Assembly (NCBI RefSeq): GCF_048128805.1
Contig: NC_136000.1
Span: 12,544,854 to 12,608,853, forward strand
Reading direction: 5' to 3'
DNA length: 64,000 bases
Source: Centroberyx gerrardi
Lineage: Eukaryota; Chordata; Actinopteri; Beryciformes; Berycidae
The notes under the pieces are model-generated. The model was not told the DNA's origin, made no database searches, and worked only from the letters and a program-made list of their open reading frames with translations. Positions 40,981 to 53,100 of the stretch are shown here, piece by piece. Each line of letters starts with the position of its first letter. Position 1 is the stretch's first letter. The position numbers and the translations under genes are program-made.

Positions 40981-41492
40981 GAGAGATGTTGTTAACAACT
41001 CATGTCAACAAACAGTGGCCAGCAGATTGAGCCAGTGAGGTCATGTGGAGAGTATCCCAGCAGAGTCGGACTATGGCACACCCATCCAACTGCGTCCTGT
41101 GTATGCAGGTTACCATGGATACTTAGTTCAAGGGCTGCACACTCCACAGCTTGCAATCAAAGCAGCTGCGGGGCTTGCAAGCAGAGCAAGTGAGCATTGT
41201 CAAGGGACAGGAGAGGGTTTCTGCAGCAAGGTACAGTGGGAGACAGTGTCATTCAATGCAGACTACAGCTTACTGTTAAATCTAATATTTAGATATGGAT
41301 AAGGGTGTAGTAAACAGATATAGAATAATTGTTCAAAAAAGAAATACATCTTGTTGTTTTTGATCACCAAGCAAACACTGGTGGTAATTCCAAGACACAT
41401 GATCTAAGAAAAGCCTCATACTTTGAGCTGCCATGTTTGTGTGAAAATCTATCCCCGTCCCTTCTTGCACTTGGCAGAGTCAGTGGACAGAC

Positions 41493-44400
41493 ATGTGGGA
41501 AGATGAAGACTGTAGCCTCTCCCCTGCAAAGAACAGTGATGACTGGGATTCAGGAGGATACTCCAAGACCTTTAGACACTCATTCAGACCTACAAGTCCA
41601 CTTTCTCTCGCAGATTTCAACATGTGGGACACCAAATCTCGCTTTACAGCTCAGGTAAGTACCAGTTATGCCTTTTTGGTATAGCCACCTCCTCAGAGTG
41701 TAATCTTTTTCAAATTTGTGTGTTTTTCTTTCTTAGTCCTCAGCATGGTGTGGTATGGCAAGTGTTTCTGGAACAGGGTTTCTGTCCAAAGTCAGCACTA
41801 GGTGAGAGGAGAAGAATTATGCAGTTTTTCAAGCTTTATTACGGAAATACACAGTAATATTCTCTGGTTCTTCAAATCTGATTTATTACATGCTAGTTGG
41901 CATGGCTTTGAACATTCAAATACATGTCTTCCAGCACATCTGGCAGCACTGGTGGCTTCAGACAGCATGACCCAGGTATGAGGCGATGGAACTCAATGTC
42001 CCGTCTGGCACCCGAGGGTGCTCCGCGATCCTTCAGTCCATCCCCAGGGGCTGAACTGCGGGCGGCCCTGGAGGAAAGTAGCTTTAGGCGAGCGGAGCTG
42101 GTGCAAAGGCTGCGGGAGGCTCATGAGCGTCTGGACAGCCAGACAGACCTGGTGAAGACCAAAGACACCCAGATGCACCACAGCATCACTACTGCACAGC
42201 TGCTGGACATGAAACATAAGGTAAGAGGAAAAAAACACAGAGAGTAAAAAGTAGAATTAAATGTATGGGAAAAGTAGTTAGATCTCCTTTTTCTCCTTTT
42301 TCCTCTGGCTGTTTTGGTGAGAGGGGTCGTGTTATAGTTCTCCTGCTTAGGATAGTGTTGGTTGCGTGCTTTGCGTGGCACACAGCATCCCTCTCACCCC
42401 ACGCTGATGTGTCCCACAGCAGCTGGCAGAAGCGGTGAGCGCTCTTGAGCAGGAGAAGGAGGCAGCTGAGTTATCCCGATTTGAGGAGAGCCGACAGCGT
42501 GGAGAGCTTCATGAAAAGTAAGGAAGTAAATGTTCAAGTAAGGAAATGAATGTTCGATGGCTTTTGTTACAGACAGCTGAGATGAACAGATGATCAAACC
42601 GTCTTTCTGAGGTTTTGTTGTGAAATCCACTTCCAAGGGTCCTACAGCTGGAGATGGACATGTTGCATATGAGGTCAACTTTGGAGAGAGGAAGTACTGT
42701 CCAACTTGTTTCAATTGAAAGAACTCCCAACCCACTTAGCAGAACACCACCTGTAACTCAAGAAGACTTTTACCAGCAGGTGTGTACAGTTAAATGTATA
42801 CTATCCAGTAACCTTTACCATCTAGCATGCAAAATCTGATAAAATGTGTGTCTTAACAGATTCATTCCCCTGTTTTGCTGCCACATGTAGTATTACTGTA
42901 CATGGTTTTCATTCAGCAGAAAGCTGACAGGGAGCTGAGCAGGCTGAGAGAGGCTCTGAGAGAGGCTGAGGCCAGGGCAAACACACAGGATGAAGAGAGA
43001 AGCCATGCCCTCCAGCAACTCCAGACTTCTACAGAGGTCTTTTTAACAATATTAAAGGGAAATCTCAAAGTCCAATGTTAACTCTTCTTTTGTGCAATCA
43101 CAAATCAGCTACACTGCAGATGTCTACTACCTGTCAGATGAAAATTATTCACCCAGTTAACTCCTACTGTTTTCCTTCACTACATATTTAGATCTTTAGG
43201 TTATAAGTTATTTATTTACCCACTCTTCTTCTGTTCCTGTGTGCCTACCTAGGCTCAGAGTACACTGTTGAGTCAACTGGAGGAGATGAACCAGAGGCTT
43301 AGCCACACTATGCAGGGCCACACTGAAGTGCAGAAACAGCTGAGTGAGGCGAACAGCAAGCTCAGCCAAGCCTGCCTGGTCAGTGGCCTGTCTCTGATTC
43401 AATATTAAACCATTATATATGATAGAAAATTATCTTACTTATCATACCACTTGTTTGGCATATAGTATAGTATACTAAATTTTACTATGAATATTATACA
43501 TTTTCACTTAGAAAATTGTCTTTATAATTCTTTCCAGGAAAAAGCCATCTTGTCCACTCAAGTGCTTAAGCTGGAGGACAATATAAAAGATCTGAAGGCA
43601 AAACTGTCTGGGGCTCTGTCAGACAAGGATCGCCTGATCCAGGTATCATATAGTGTCTAAAAGAAGTTGTGAACAGTTTAATTTACAATGACTGAAATAT
43701 CTAAGATCAACATCTCATATTATGGGACTATGAGCAGGCTCTTGTGCATGTATCTTCTATAGGAGAAAGCGGAGCTGCATCAGAGGGCCCAGGGCCTGGA
43801 GCTGCAGCTGGAGAGGGCCCAGCGAGGCAGGGAGGGCTTCACGGAGCAGGTGTGTGAGCTCCACGACCAGCTGGCTGACGCCAAGTCCCACAACAACAAA
43901 CAGGACCAGGAGACTGTCCTGATGAAGGAAGACTTGATGTCTGTCAGAGAGGTGGGAGTCTTCGAATGCACGTCCAATTGGTGTCCTTTGATAAGTTTCA
44001 TTCTTTCTGCTTGGGGAGATCCACAGTCTCTCATCACTGCCTGCTTTGTTAGAAATGAGCTGTTGTGTCTTTACACCAGGTAAATGAAAAGCTGACCTGT
44101 GAGCTTGAAATGGTCAAGCAGAGACTGGAGATCTCACAGTCTGAGTTACATGAGCTAACAGCGGAGAAGGTTATCAACACCAATCGGACCAGCGCTCTGG
44201 AGGCAGAACGCACGCAGCTGATCGGAGAAAAAGAGGAACTGCTGGGCAAGATGAATGAAGGTGGACAAGCAGAGCTAACAGAGCTGAAGGAAAAGTACTG
44301 TCAGCTCAGGTGAGATACTGAACAAGCATTCTTCATAATTAATTGAAGATGAGCTTATTATCTTATTAACAACTATGCACAAAGAAATATGTAAAAAGTA

Positions 44401-47400
44401 ATAGACTTACCCTCCGTATGACTTAACTGATTCCTCCATCTGTTTCCCCAGGGAATCTTGGGATGCTGTAGAATTAGAAAACCAGAAACTGCAGGATCGT
44501 TGCCTGTGTTTGGAGTCTGAGGTCCTTGAGAAGGAGGAGAAGCTGCACCTACAGGTGGAGGAGTATCAGAAACTAGAAGCAGAGAGAGTCCAGTCCACAG
44601 AGGAACTAAGAGCTGTGGCCTCACACTGGAATGAGAAATGGCAAGAGGTGGCATTGACCCTGCACTCCACACAGGCGGAGCTAGAGGAACTCAAGAAGAA
44701 TGACACCAGAAATAAGGTAAGACTGTCTATTTACCATTCCCTTAACAAATTACTTTGCCTACAACCGTGCATTTTTTTTGTCTCTAAAATGCATCTAAAT
44801 CTGTTAATTTCAGCTCCAAGATGAAGCTGCACGACTGGCAACTGAGGTTGAAAAACTTCACAGAGAGAAGCAGAAAGACAAGTGAGTGGATATATACTGT
44901 ACATCATAGTATACAAACTAATGAAATCCAACAATTGACAATACATCTTTTCCTCCTCAGAGAAGAAATTGAGAGTCTGCTGCAGCACAAAGCTAACATG
45001 GAGACAGTGCTGAACAGAGTCAAGGTAGTGTTTCCCTGAAAGCTAGTCCTTGTGCAATATCCTTAAGATTAGGGAACAGAAATCAAAATAGTTGAAGCAG
45101 TGGTAGATTTCTGTGGGTTATATAACTATACATTTCTTCCCATACAGAAGGAATCTGACTCACTGTTAAGGGTTGAGCTTGATGCATGTAAACAAGAGCT
45201 GGAGCTGGAGAGGAGCAGGAGTCAGGCGCTGCTTCTCAGATGTAAGGGTAAAGGCAAAGGTAAATGTATTCCTCTTCAGGCTTTTTATTCCGTCTGAGCA
45301 GCCTGTGGCCACTGTGGAATATTCTTTAAAAGATAACTGTTGAAGCAGGCATCCAACTCAGGAGTATACCTGTTGTTTTCATTACTAAACACAAGGGGGC
45401 GTTAAACTCCTGTGACGCTCTTCCATGTGTATTTGCAGGTGGTGAAGCTGCGCAGACTCAAGACAAAGAGACAGTGACAGAGTGAGTGAGGCTTATGATG
45501 AGAAGATTTTGAAATGCATCGTCAGCAAATGTTGAAAATAAAACTCTATCTTCTGTCTGTCTGTCTGTCTCTCCTTCCTGTTATCTGTCTGAACAGACTC
45601 AGTGTACCATGGCAGACATCTACAGGATCCTCTATATTATGGCAGACACCTTCAGACTCCAACAGCAGCCAAAACAATATCTCCCAGGTAACAATGAGCT
45701 GAAACATTTCTTAGCAAAAGAAAAAGGGTGGTGAAGAATAAATTATGTATCTCATACATGTATTTTTGATGGAATCATGCATGTAAAGTATTTTTCATGT
45801 ATGTTACCAATTTCATGCTTAATAGGTGAGTTTGCAAAGCAGTGAGGTTCAAAGGCTGGAGCAGCAACTGGCAGAGAGAGACAAGGAGCTGAGGGGAAAG
45901 TATGCTTCCTTGATCTATAGCATGATAAATCAGTATGTAATCTGACCAAGCTATCAAAGATGAAGGTGAATGTATGATATTATAGGTTTTCATCCTTACT
46001 GTGATAGGGAACATGCTTTGAAGAGTCTAGAAAGGCTGAGAGAGGCAGAAAAAACTGAGGCACGAGTCAAGATTTCTGCACTGGAGCTCAAGGTACAGTA
46101 GCTACAGCCTGAACCTACAGTCTCATTTAGCTATGAATCAAATAGACTGATGTATTTTTAACCATCTGTGAACTATGTCTGTTGAAAAGAGAATTATCCA
46201 GTACAACATATCTCCTCTTGCTTTATTCTCTCTGTCTCTCCCGGTGCAGCTTGTGAAGGGAAAGGGAAAGGCCTCTGGAGACGGTCAGGATGATGGGGGT
46301 CAAGCAGAAGTCCTGACCGCTGACTCACTGAGGGCCCAGCTAGAAGGTAGGAGCCTGCTTTGGAAAAAAGCTGATATATTGATTGTATTGACCGGCTGAG
46401 CTCTGAAACTACTTCTTCTATCTCGTCTCAGAGAGCAGGAGGAGGACCAGCCAGCTGCAGCAGGAGAAAAGCCTGGCAGTTCAGAGGCTGCAAACACTAA
46501 GGCAGCTTCACCTGGTAAACACAATAAACTTCACAAAAAGAGTTTAAAGATAGCCTCCTATGGTGGTGAATATAATAAATGGTAGCCTTTCTTGTCCATA
46601 GGGTAAAGATGAGAAAACATTTCTTGAAAGCAAGACAGATAAAACTGTCTGTCCAGTTAATCCAGAGCAGGACAAACAGAGGAGGATGCTGACTGAGCAG
46701 GTATATGCAGTGCATACCAAAATAAGTTGAGTTGTTTTTATCTGTTGCAAATGGCAAGATACATGCTTCATATGAGGAATATATTTTAAACACATTTGTA
46801 GTTAAAGAGCCTGTTTAAGGTGCGGGAAGGAGGAGGACAGGAGCTGGAAAAGGTGGATGACAGATCAGCAGCAGCTCAGACCGGAGCCTGCTCACTGCAA
46901 GACTGGGCCCCCAAGTCTAAAGTTATCAAGGTAAGAAGATGCTTGTTTTATTCAGGCAAATCTAAACTGAAAAATGTGAGGGTCATGACCAACAAACATT
47001 GATAGCTATGCAATGGAATATACTATGAAATCATGTGCCGTAAGTGCAAGTCTTGTTTTTTTATTCTCATTCAGAATGCACTGGACACGCTGCACAGCCA
47101 GAGGCGTCGACAGCAGCTGCTGGGAACAGGAGGGAGGAACCGGCAGCAGAGGGCATGTTTGATGCCGGTGTCCGAGGAGCAGGAAGAGGAAGAGGAGGAG
47201 GAGGAGGAGGAGGAGGAGGAGGAGGACACAGACCAGCCAGAAGGCAAGGAGGGAGAGCTGCAGGAAGGGGCTCACCCCAAGGAAGACTTCCACAACCAGA
47301 GCCACCAGGTTAGAAATACTTCCATTAAAGTGGGCGGCCAAAGAGAAAGGCCACAGATTCAATCTCCCAAAAAAGCCAATGTGTCCATCAACTGTTGTCC

Positions 47401-48953
47401 TGTTGAAGTTTCCTTTAGCAATACATTAAAACTCTGCCTGCACACTCATTGTAATTCACTCTTGATAAGAGCAGCAGCTAAATGACTGAAGTCTGAATAT
47501 AAACCCCCCAGCCACCACACATTCGACAGCATCATCCTTATTTGTCCGATTGCATGTCTGCATGTCTACTAAATAATAAATTAGCGTCTGCACCTCTAGA
47601 AATGAATATCATTAATGCCATGATTGTGGCATGCTCAGATTATATTCAGAAATTAACAGAGGCCCCCTGGCATTCATTAGGATTGTATTTTACACGCATA
47701 AACACACATATGTGCAGACAGCACTAATCCCAGCTTCTGCCTTAATCAAAGCGCATACATGGGGAGGGGTGTCGCAGTGGCTGCATAACCACTTCAGTTC
47801 TATGACTATAATCTCACATATGACTCTTTCTACTCTGTAAATAAGCGGATTTGAAGCTGAGGAGTGACCTGCTCGAAAGCATGGCTGGAACACATCTGAC
47901 TCAACTGCAAGAGGATAGACAAGAGTTACAGTATATTACAGTAATTACAGCCTTGTATTAAAGACCCGTCATTACCATATTATGACATACAAAACAAGTT
48001 TCAAATAGACATGTCAGTAACATCCAGTCAAAACATGATACAGGCTGTCTCAAAGTCCTTAAAAAGTCTTAACCTGAATTCTCAAAATTCAAGGCTTTAA
48101 AAGGTATTAAATACTGATAAATATAGCTTTTAAGTCTCAAATTCAGTTCAACCAAATGGTCTTAAGGAGCTAAATCTGACCTGCTAAAACCTGCAGACAT
48201 CCTGTCATAACAGATGAAGTAACAGAGCTAAAACACCATTGTCTCCTCTGCCAGATGTCAGCAGTAAGTCTGGAAATCCGCAATCTGAAGGAAAAAAATG
48301 AGACTCTCCTGCAAGGTGAAGTTGTGTATGAATCAGTGTAATTAATAGCGTAGAGGTGTGTGCTGTGATCTGTGCTGTGTGAGGGAGTTCATAGTTTGCC
48401 CCTTTAGGAGTGATCTGTGTGAAGACTACATGATTCATAACTTGTCAAACAGGGACGTATCCACAGATGGCCATGCATAACTGGACTAACTGATTATTTA
48501 ATGAAATAAGAAACTACTTTTTCATGTTGGAGAATCCATTGAGTAGATAAGTCCCTGGTCTGAATTCATTTCCCTTCTTTATCTACCTGTGTGTTCCATC
48601 TCTCGCATGTGTAGGAATACCTTGAATTCATTTGGATACAAAATTGATTTTCCCATTTAACACACAGCTTCATCTAGGCATGTTATAATTATATTCCACT
48701 TGTTGTTTCTCTCGATTTAGCCAAGCTAAGGTTCCTGCAGCCGATCCAGGGCTTTCATGCTGCTGCACCACAGCTGCCTGCAGAGAGAGCATCAGAGAAG
48801 TCTTCAGGTCCATCACGCTGTCCAGGTGAGGCTGACCGGCAGGGGAAGCTGCCCTCCCTCGGTCCAGATGGAATATTCCTGGCTCGGCTTGTAGATATCT
48901 GTAGCCCCGATGAAGATGAGGAGGAGGAAGAGGATAAGCGAGGCACATCCTGA
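41493..48953 (+). CDS. Large coiled-coil protein, 1086 aa, not recognised
   Basis: 25 coding exons read in one frame: 41493-41654, 41737-41801, 41935-42220, 42420-42517, 42638-42779, 42917-43036, 43253-43378, 43538-43642, 43763-43951, 44080-44309, 44452-44716, 44814-44881, 44961-45024, 45148-45259, 45439-45481, 45597-45687, 45826-45899, 46008-46092, 46250-46346, 46432-46514, 46602-46700, 46802-46930, 47075-47308, 48255-48315, 48721-48953 (3261 nt). The N-terminal about 114 residues are Ser/Trp-rich and not coiled (MWEDEDCSLSP; RRWNSMSRLAPEG). From about 115 (AELRAALEESSFRRAE) the protein is mostly long Leu/Glu/Lys/Gln heptad coil, as in golgin or centrosomal proteins. A non-coil insert holds two similar WQT pieces (VPWQTSTGSS, LWQTPSDSNSS) and KGKGKG occurs twice. 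A run of 14 Glu lies near 948-961 and the acidic C-terminus ends EDKRGTS. The ATG lies 15 bases into its exon, so upstream 5' UTR exon(s) near 41.0-41.23 kb are likely. Orthology is unknown to me. Confidence 0.85.
45553..45575. repeat. CTGT tetranucleotide repeat next to a splice acceptor
   Basis: A short (CTGT)n tract precedes the acceptor at 45596 in the coiled-coil gene and forms part of its pyrimidine tract. Confidence 0.75.
47186..47227 (+). repeat. GAG repeat encoding 14 glutamates
   Basis: Uninterrupted GAA/GAG codons in the exon 47075-47308 of the coiled-coil gene encode 14 consecutive glutamates. Such tracts vary in length between individuals. Another frame reads as a Gly run and is not coding. 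Confidence 0.85.
47309..48254 (+). other. Intron of the coiled-coil gene
   Basis: A 0.95-kb intron without a nested gene. Around 48050-48165 the Leu/Lys-type words CTTAAAAAG, TTTAAAAGG and TATTAAATAC resemble a repeat common in fish genomes, but I cannot assign a family. Confidence 0.4.
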
Positions 48954-49243
48954 AGACTCGAGCCAAAGTGTGGTGGCCTCTGCTATGCATAAGTCCATAC
49001 ACAGGCAGCTCACCAGGGGGCGCTGCAGCAGCCAGCTTTGTGGCTTTCAGCATATAAGTATAAGAATCACGCAGAGATTTTTAAACATCAAAGGTACATT
49101 GAGGACTAACCAAATTCACATTAATCATCTAATAACATTATGACATTTGGTGGATGGTTTTTAAACCATAAGTAGAATGAATGTGATGTTTTTGTACTGA
49201 TGTCAATCTAACGTCCTTAAGAAAATCACACTGAGTGATGTAA

Positions 49244-49249
49244 AATAAA
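49244..49249 (+). terminator. Poly(A) signal of the coiled-coil gene
   Basis: AATAAA lies 290 bases after the stop codon, within an A-rich context. Confidence 0.6.
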
Positions 49250-49704
49250 AAACAATGGCAACAATTTGAACTGTTTTATTTGAGACAGTAGTGCTAATAC
49301 CAATCACCAAGCTATTAAGACTACTTTAGGCAGAAGTGTGTTTTATTTATATAACATGATATGGTTATTCACATCATTTTTCAGGAATTGTGCATTTACA
49401 GATATACATGAGAGAATATTAAGTTCATTAGTGTGTATTTTGTGTTACTCATACAATTGAATGATGAAATGTGTCATTTAGTCACAGGGATTGAACCTTA
49501 TGTAGCACAACCATAGTGTTTAATAGAATATTTCTGGATGCAGACCATATTATTCAGTTCACTAATCTTTATGCTTTTCTTGTGTAAATATATACTGGGA
49601 AAGAGACTGAATGGTTTTCAAAGTGCTCCATCCATTTTGTCACTCTCATTAGTAATTGCCCATTTTTGCTTGATAATTGATATCCAGAGGTGTTGCAATG
49701 CCAG

Positions 49705-49958
49705 TGCTTTATAACAGCCCTATTCCAGTGTAGGCCTACTAACCTGTGTTATATGGAAAAGTACTGTAAGTAAGTAAATAATGAAAATCGTATTTAATGA
49801 AAATTTTACTTACATTCTGTTGTTCCACCTTTGTAAGCACTTTATGTATGAGAGAGATTTTCATTAAGTACTTACACAGTAATATTGTGCATTTACAATA
49901 CTTTCCCATAGGTTAATACACAAGTTAATACGCTGGAATAAGGCCATTGTAAAGTATT
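49705..49958. mobile_element. Degenerate palindromic MITE-like element
   Basis: The left part (CTTTATAACAGCCCTATTCC, then TATGGAAAAGTACTGTAA) matches the reverse complement of the right part (CTTTACAATGGCCTTATTCC, then TATGGGAAAGTATTGTAA) over about 70 bases with gaps. No transposase is present. The ends are approximate and no clear target duplication was seen. Confidence 0.55.
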
Positions 49959-50183
49959 ACAAAATCCTGTGTTCTCCTCTAATTGCTCAGATATCCACCC
50001 ATCAGACGGGCAGCGTCAGTAAAGTCTGTCATTTGATATAGCTGAGCACGGCTGTGTGCGCTTTATGGCAAAGGTGACCTATAATGCCCCATTTTGGATA
50101 TTCCAGTGCCCACAGAGTCAGACTGGGTTCATCTCTCTCACCCACTGGGCACAAAACAGGTTTGACAGCACAGGCTTCTCTGT

Positions 50184-53100
50184 CTATAGAGGTTCTGGTT
50201 GCACAGTGTGCCAGCACGCCCGCTCCACCTGGCCCTGGCTGCACATGTCCCTCCAGTGTGCACGTCCCGCCTCTGGAGCCTCTGAACCAATTAGGACTCG
50301 ACCAAGCACTTTGCTCTTTGACTGGACCTGATTCTGTCACACAAGAGAGGAGCAGGAATGTTGAGTTATGCTCTTTTCATTTACCTGGTAGGACAATTAA
50401 AATGCAGATAAATGCAGGTATTCATCTCTGTTTACTGAATAAATAATTCTGCAATAAAATCTTATTCTGCAAATGCAAACTTCCAAAGCAATTCTTACCT
50501 GCATGATTATGAACTCCAGCATGAGGGGCAGATGGCTGATGTCTCCTGGGGGAAGGTCAAACAAGAAAGGAGTATTCCACACAGTGCTGGACACTGCCTT
50601 GGTTTCTCTGCTGCCAATCACCACTCCCTCATGGCGCAGATTGATCACCACCTGGTAATCTGTAGACAGATGCACAAACATCCTACAGTCTGGAGAACTC
50701 TATTGATTGATGAACATTCAAACATGAAAATTGAGATTGGAATGGATATTGAAATGGAATGGCCTTCTCATACTATTTGCTGTTTGGTTGATTGGCAAAA
50801 TTACAAACTGTCCATATGACAGATGTCAAAGATTTAAAAAAAAACAAGACTTGACCTCAACATACCTTGAGGTCAAAAATACGTTTTTAACTGTGGTCAG
50901 TTAGTCCTACAGCCATTTATCTGCAAATATACATTATTTGAGTATTTTGATTTTATCAGCGCTAAAATATAAATTTCAGATGGAGGAAATGTTGGAAAAT
51001 GAAATCACATAAGGCTAACAAAAAAAATCCAAATCCTCACACCACCTATTCTCATGTAGATACAGTATCAGATAAGGTCTAGTATAAACTGGACAAAGGA
51101 TGTGTAAAAGAAGAAAGAATAGCACTGTCAATTTACTCTTCATTTCTGTTGAGAGAAATACTGACTGCTCCACATAAATTAAGCATTTATGACCAGAAAC
51201 GTTAAGAATGTGATGTCAGAAATGAATTAAATATGTGCCCAAGTCATGTCGGTGTGACATACTGAAAATTAAATAGATATCATAAATGTAATGGCCATGC
51301 ATTATGTAGGATCTGCTTGTCTGCAGAAAAAAATCTGCATAGACAGGCTGATGCAGACCAAGACCAGAGATCTAGAGGTTGGAGAGGATTGGAACATTTT
51401 CTGGAGGATTGTGAATAGTGAGGGATTAAATCACAATGTCATTAAAAAAAGAGGATGATCTCCTGCCGCATTCGGATCCTGTAAGACATCATTTAATCCT
51501 CAAACATTAAAAGCAAACATAGGGACTTACTTTACCTCAGCCCCTGAAAAGCAAAAGTCAGTTCTGCCCACGCAGCTTATATAATGTCTCTATGCATGTC
51601 CTTAAGGGATCCTTTAGTAAACATACTGTACATTTTGTCAACTCCAGGTTGCCATACATACTGATGACATCAAAAGTTGGTTTTACCTGGTGCTGCTGGC
51701 ATATGAGTGAGGGTGGCTAGGTTATCTGCTCTGAGGACCATGGCTTTGATGCGGTGGGCCAGAGTCTGATACTGAAGCAAAATGAAGAGCTGACCTAAGA
51801 TCTGTGGTGGGCAGCTAAGCCCCTTGCTCATCAGTGCATCCTGGGAGTTCAGACTCTGGAGTCAAAGGGCATAAGTTCAGAGCAGAGAGAAAATGTTCAA
51901 TCAGGAGATGAAGAATCATAAGGCTGGTGCTTTGAAATGTGTCAAGTATACTAATGGGTAATGTACATGTGAAGGAACTGAGAAAAAAACCTCTTCACTA
52001 CTAGGATACTAGGGTTTATTTATTTTTTTTACCACAGAGATCATCAAAACAAAAAAATCATTTGACTCAGTTTCTCTCTTATGTTCTGCTTGCTAAACTG
52101 TTTCCATGGTAATGGTCTTTTCAACACATTACCCTAAATCTCCATGTATCTTTATCATAAAATCATCTCCCCCGCACAGATGTGAATTCAATAGAGCATT
52201 ACCTTTTTTAGCATCCTCTTGCTCGGACTAAGCTCTTTAGTGAAGTGAAATGGATGATCTGCTCTCCAGTCTGTTCCTCCACACTGGGCCTCCAGGTCAC
52301 CCAGTGTGGAGCCTCTCCGGCTCAGCAGTTCCTGTGTGTATAGAGCTATTCTGAGAACGCACTTTTGGAGCTCCTTAACAGAGCTCACCTTCAAAACCAG
52401 CACCAGGCTGTGGGACTCAGGACTGACGCTGCTTTGGACTGAAGCCCGCATGGGACAGGGGTACAGAGGGGGCAGGCTGCCCAACACAGACACATCCTCC
52501 AGTCTGTGGGGTGTCCCAGTGAGGCTGAGAATAGTCACAGTCAGGGTTTGCTGCTCTGGAGAGAAGGCCACAGTGAAGTGGAGGCAGGGGTTTGGTGAGG
52601 TTGGCTGTCTGCAGCTGGCACCGGAACCATAGCACAGTGGAGCCAGTGGGATTGGTTCCTCAGCCACAGAGGGAGGACCAGCACCAGGGCCGGTGAGCCT
52701 GCTGCGCTCACTGTAAGAAATACTGTCACCAGTCACAGTGCAGCGTCTCTCTAGAACCATGCGTGTTTTGGACAACAGTCCCAGTTTGGGAAATATAGGC
52801 AAGGAACCACGGCTGTGACCTATGGGCTTATAGAGGGGAGATGTTATTGGTGGGGTGCTGAGGCGGCGCAGGGAAAAGTAGGACTTTGGGTGCTCCTTCC
52901 ATTCAGAGGACGCACAGGCACGAGAAGAGAATGGCAGAGAGGCAAATTCACCCTCTGAAGGGGCAGGGCTGCTGAACGTGGAGGGAAACTCCACAATATC
53001 TCCATCCAGCTCCTCGTATTGCTGCCTGGCTGCTGTTGTGGCTGCTGAGAGGGGCGGGTTCTGGGCGAGGGTCACAGGCTCAGCAGGAGCTGGTGGTGAC

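Larger units (their letters stand above)
48954..50183. other. Convergent 3' UTRs and spacer
   Basis: The coiled-coil gene (plus) and the synaptotagmin-like gene (minus) end here. Minus-strand AATAAA words at 49275-49280 and 49342-49347 are candidate poly(A) signals of the latter. A degenerate palindromic element lies near 49705-49958. Confidence 0.5.

Noticed and set aside
41002-41302. A coding first exon for the coiled-coil gene upstream of 41493
   Set aside because: The frames at 41002 and 41045 do not join in frame to the exon at 41478 by clear splice sites. This stretch is better taken as 5' UTR.
47044-47313. Gly-rich 89-residue plus-strand frame
   Set aside because: An out-of-frame reading of the GAG repeat exon. 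The frame that continues through flanking exons gives the Glu run.
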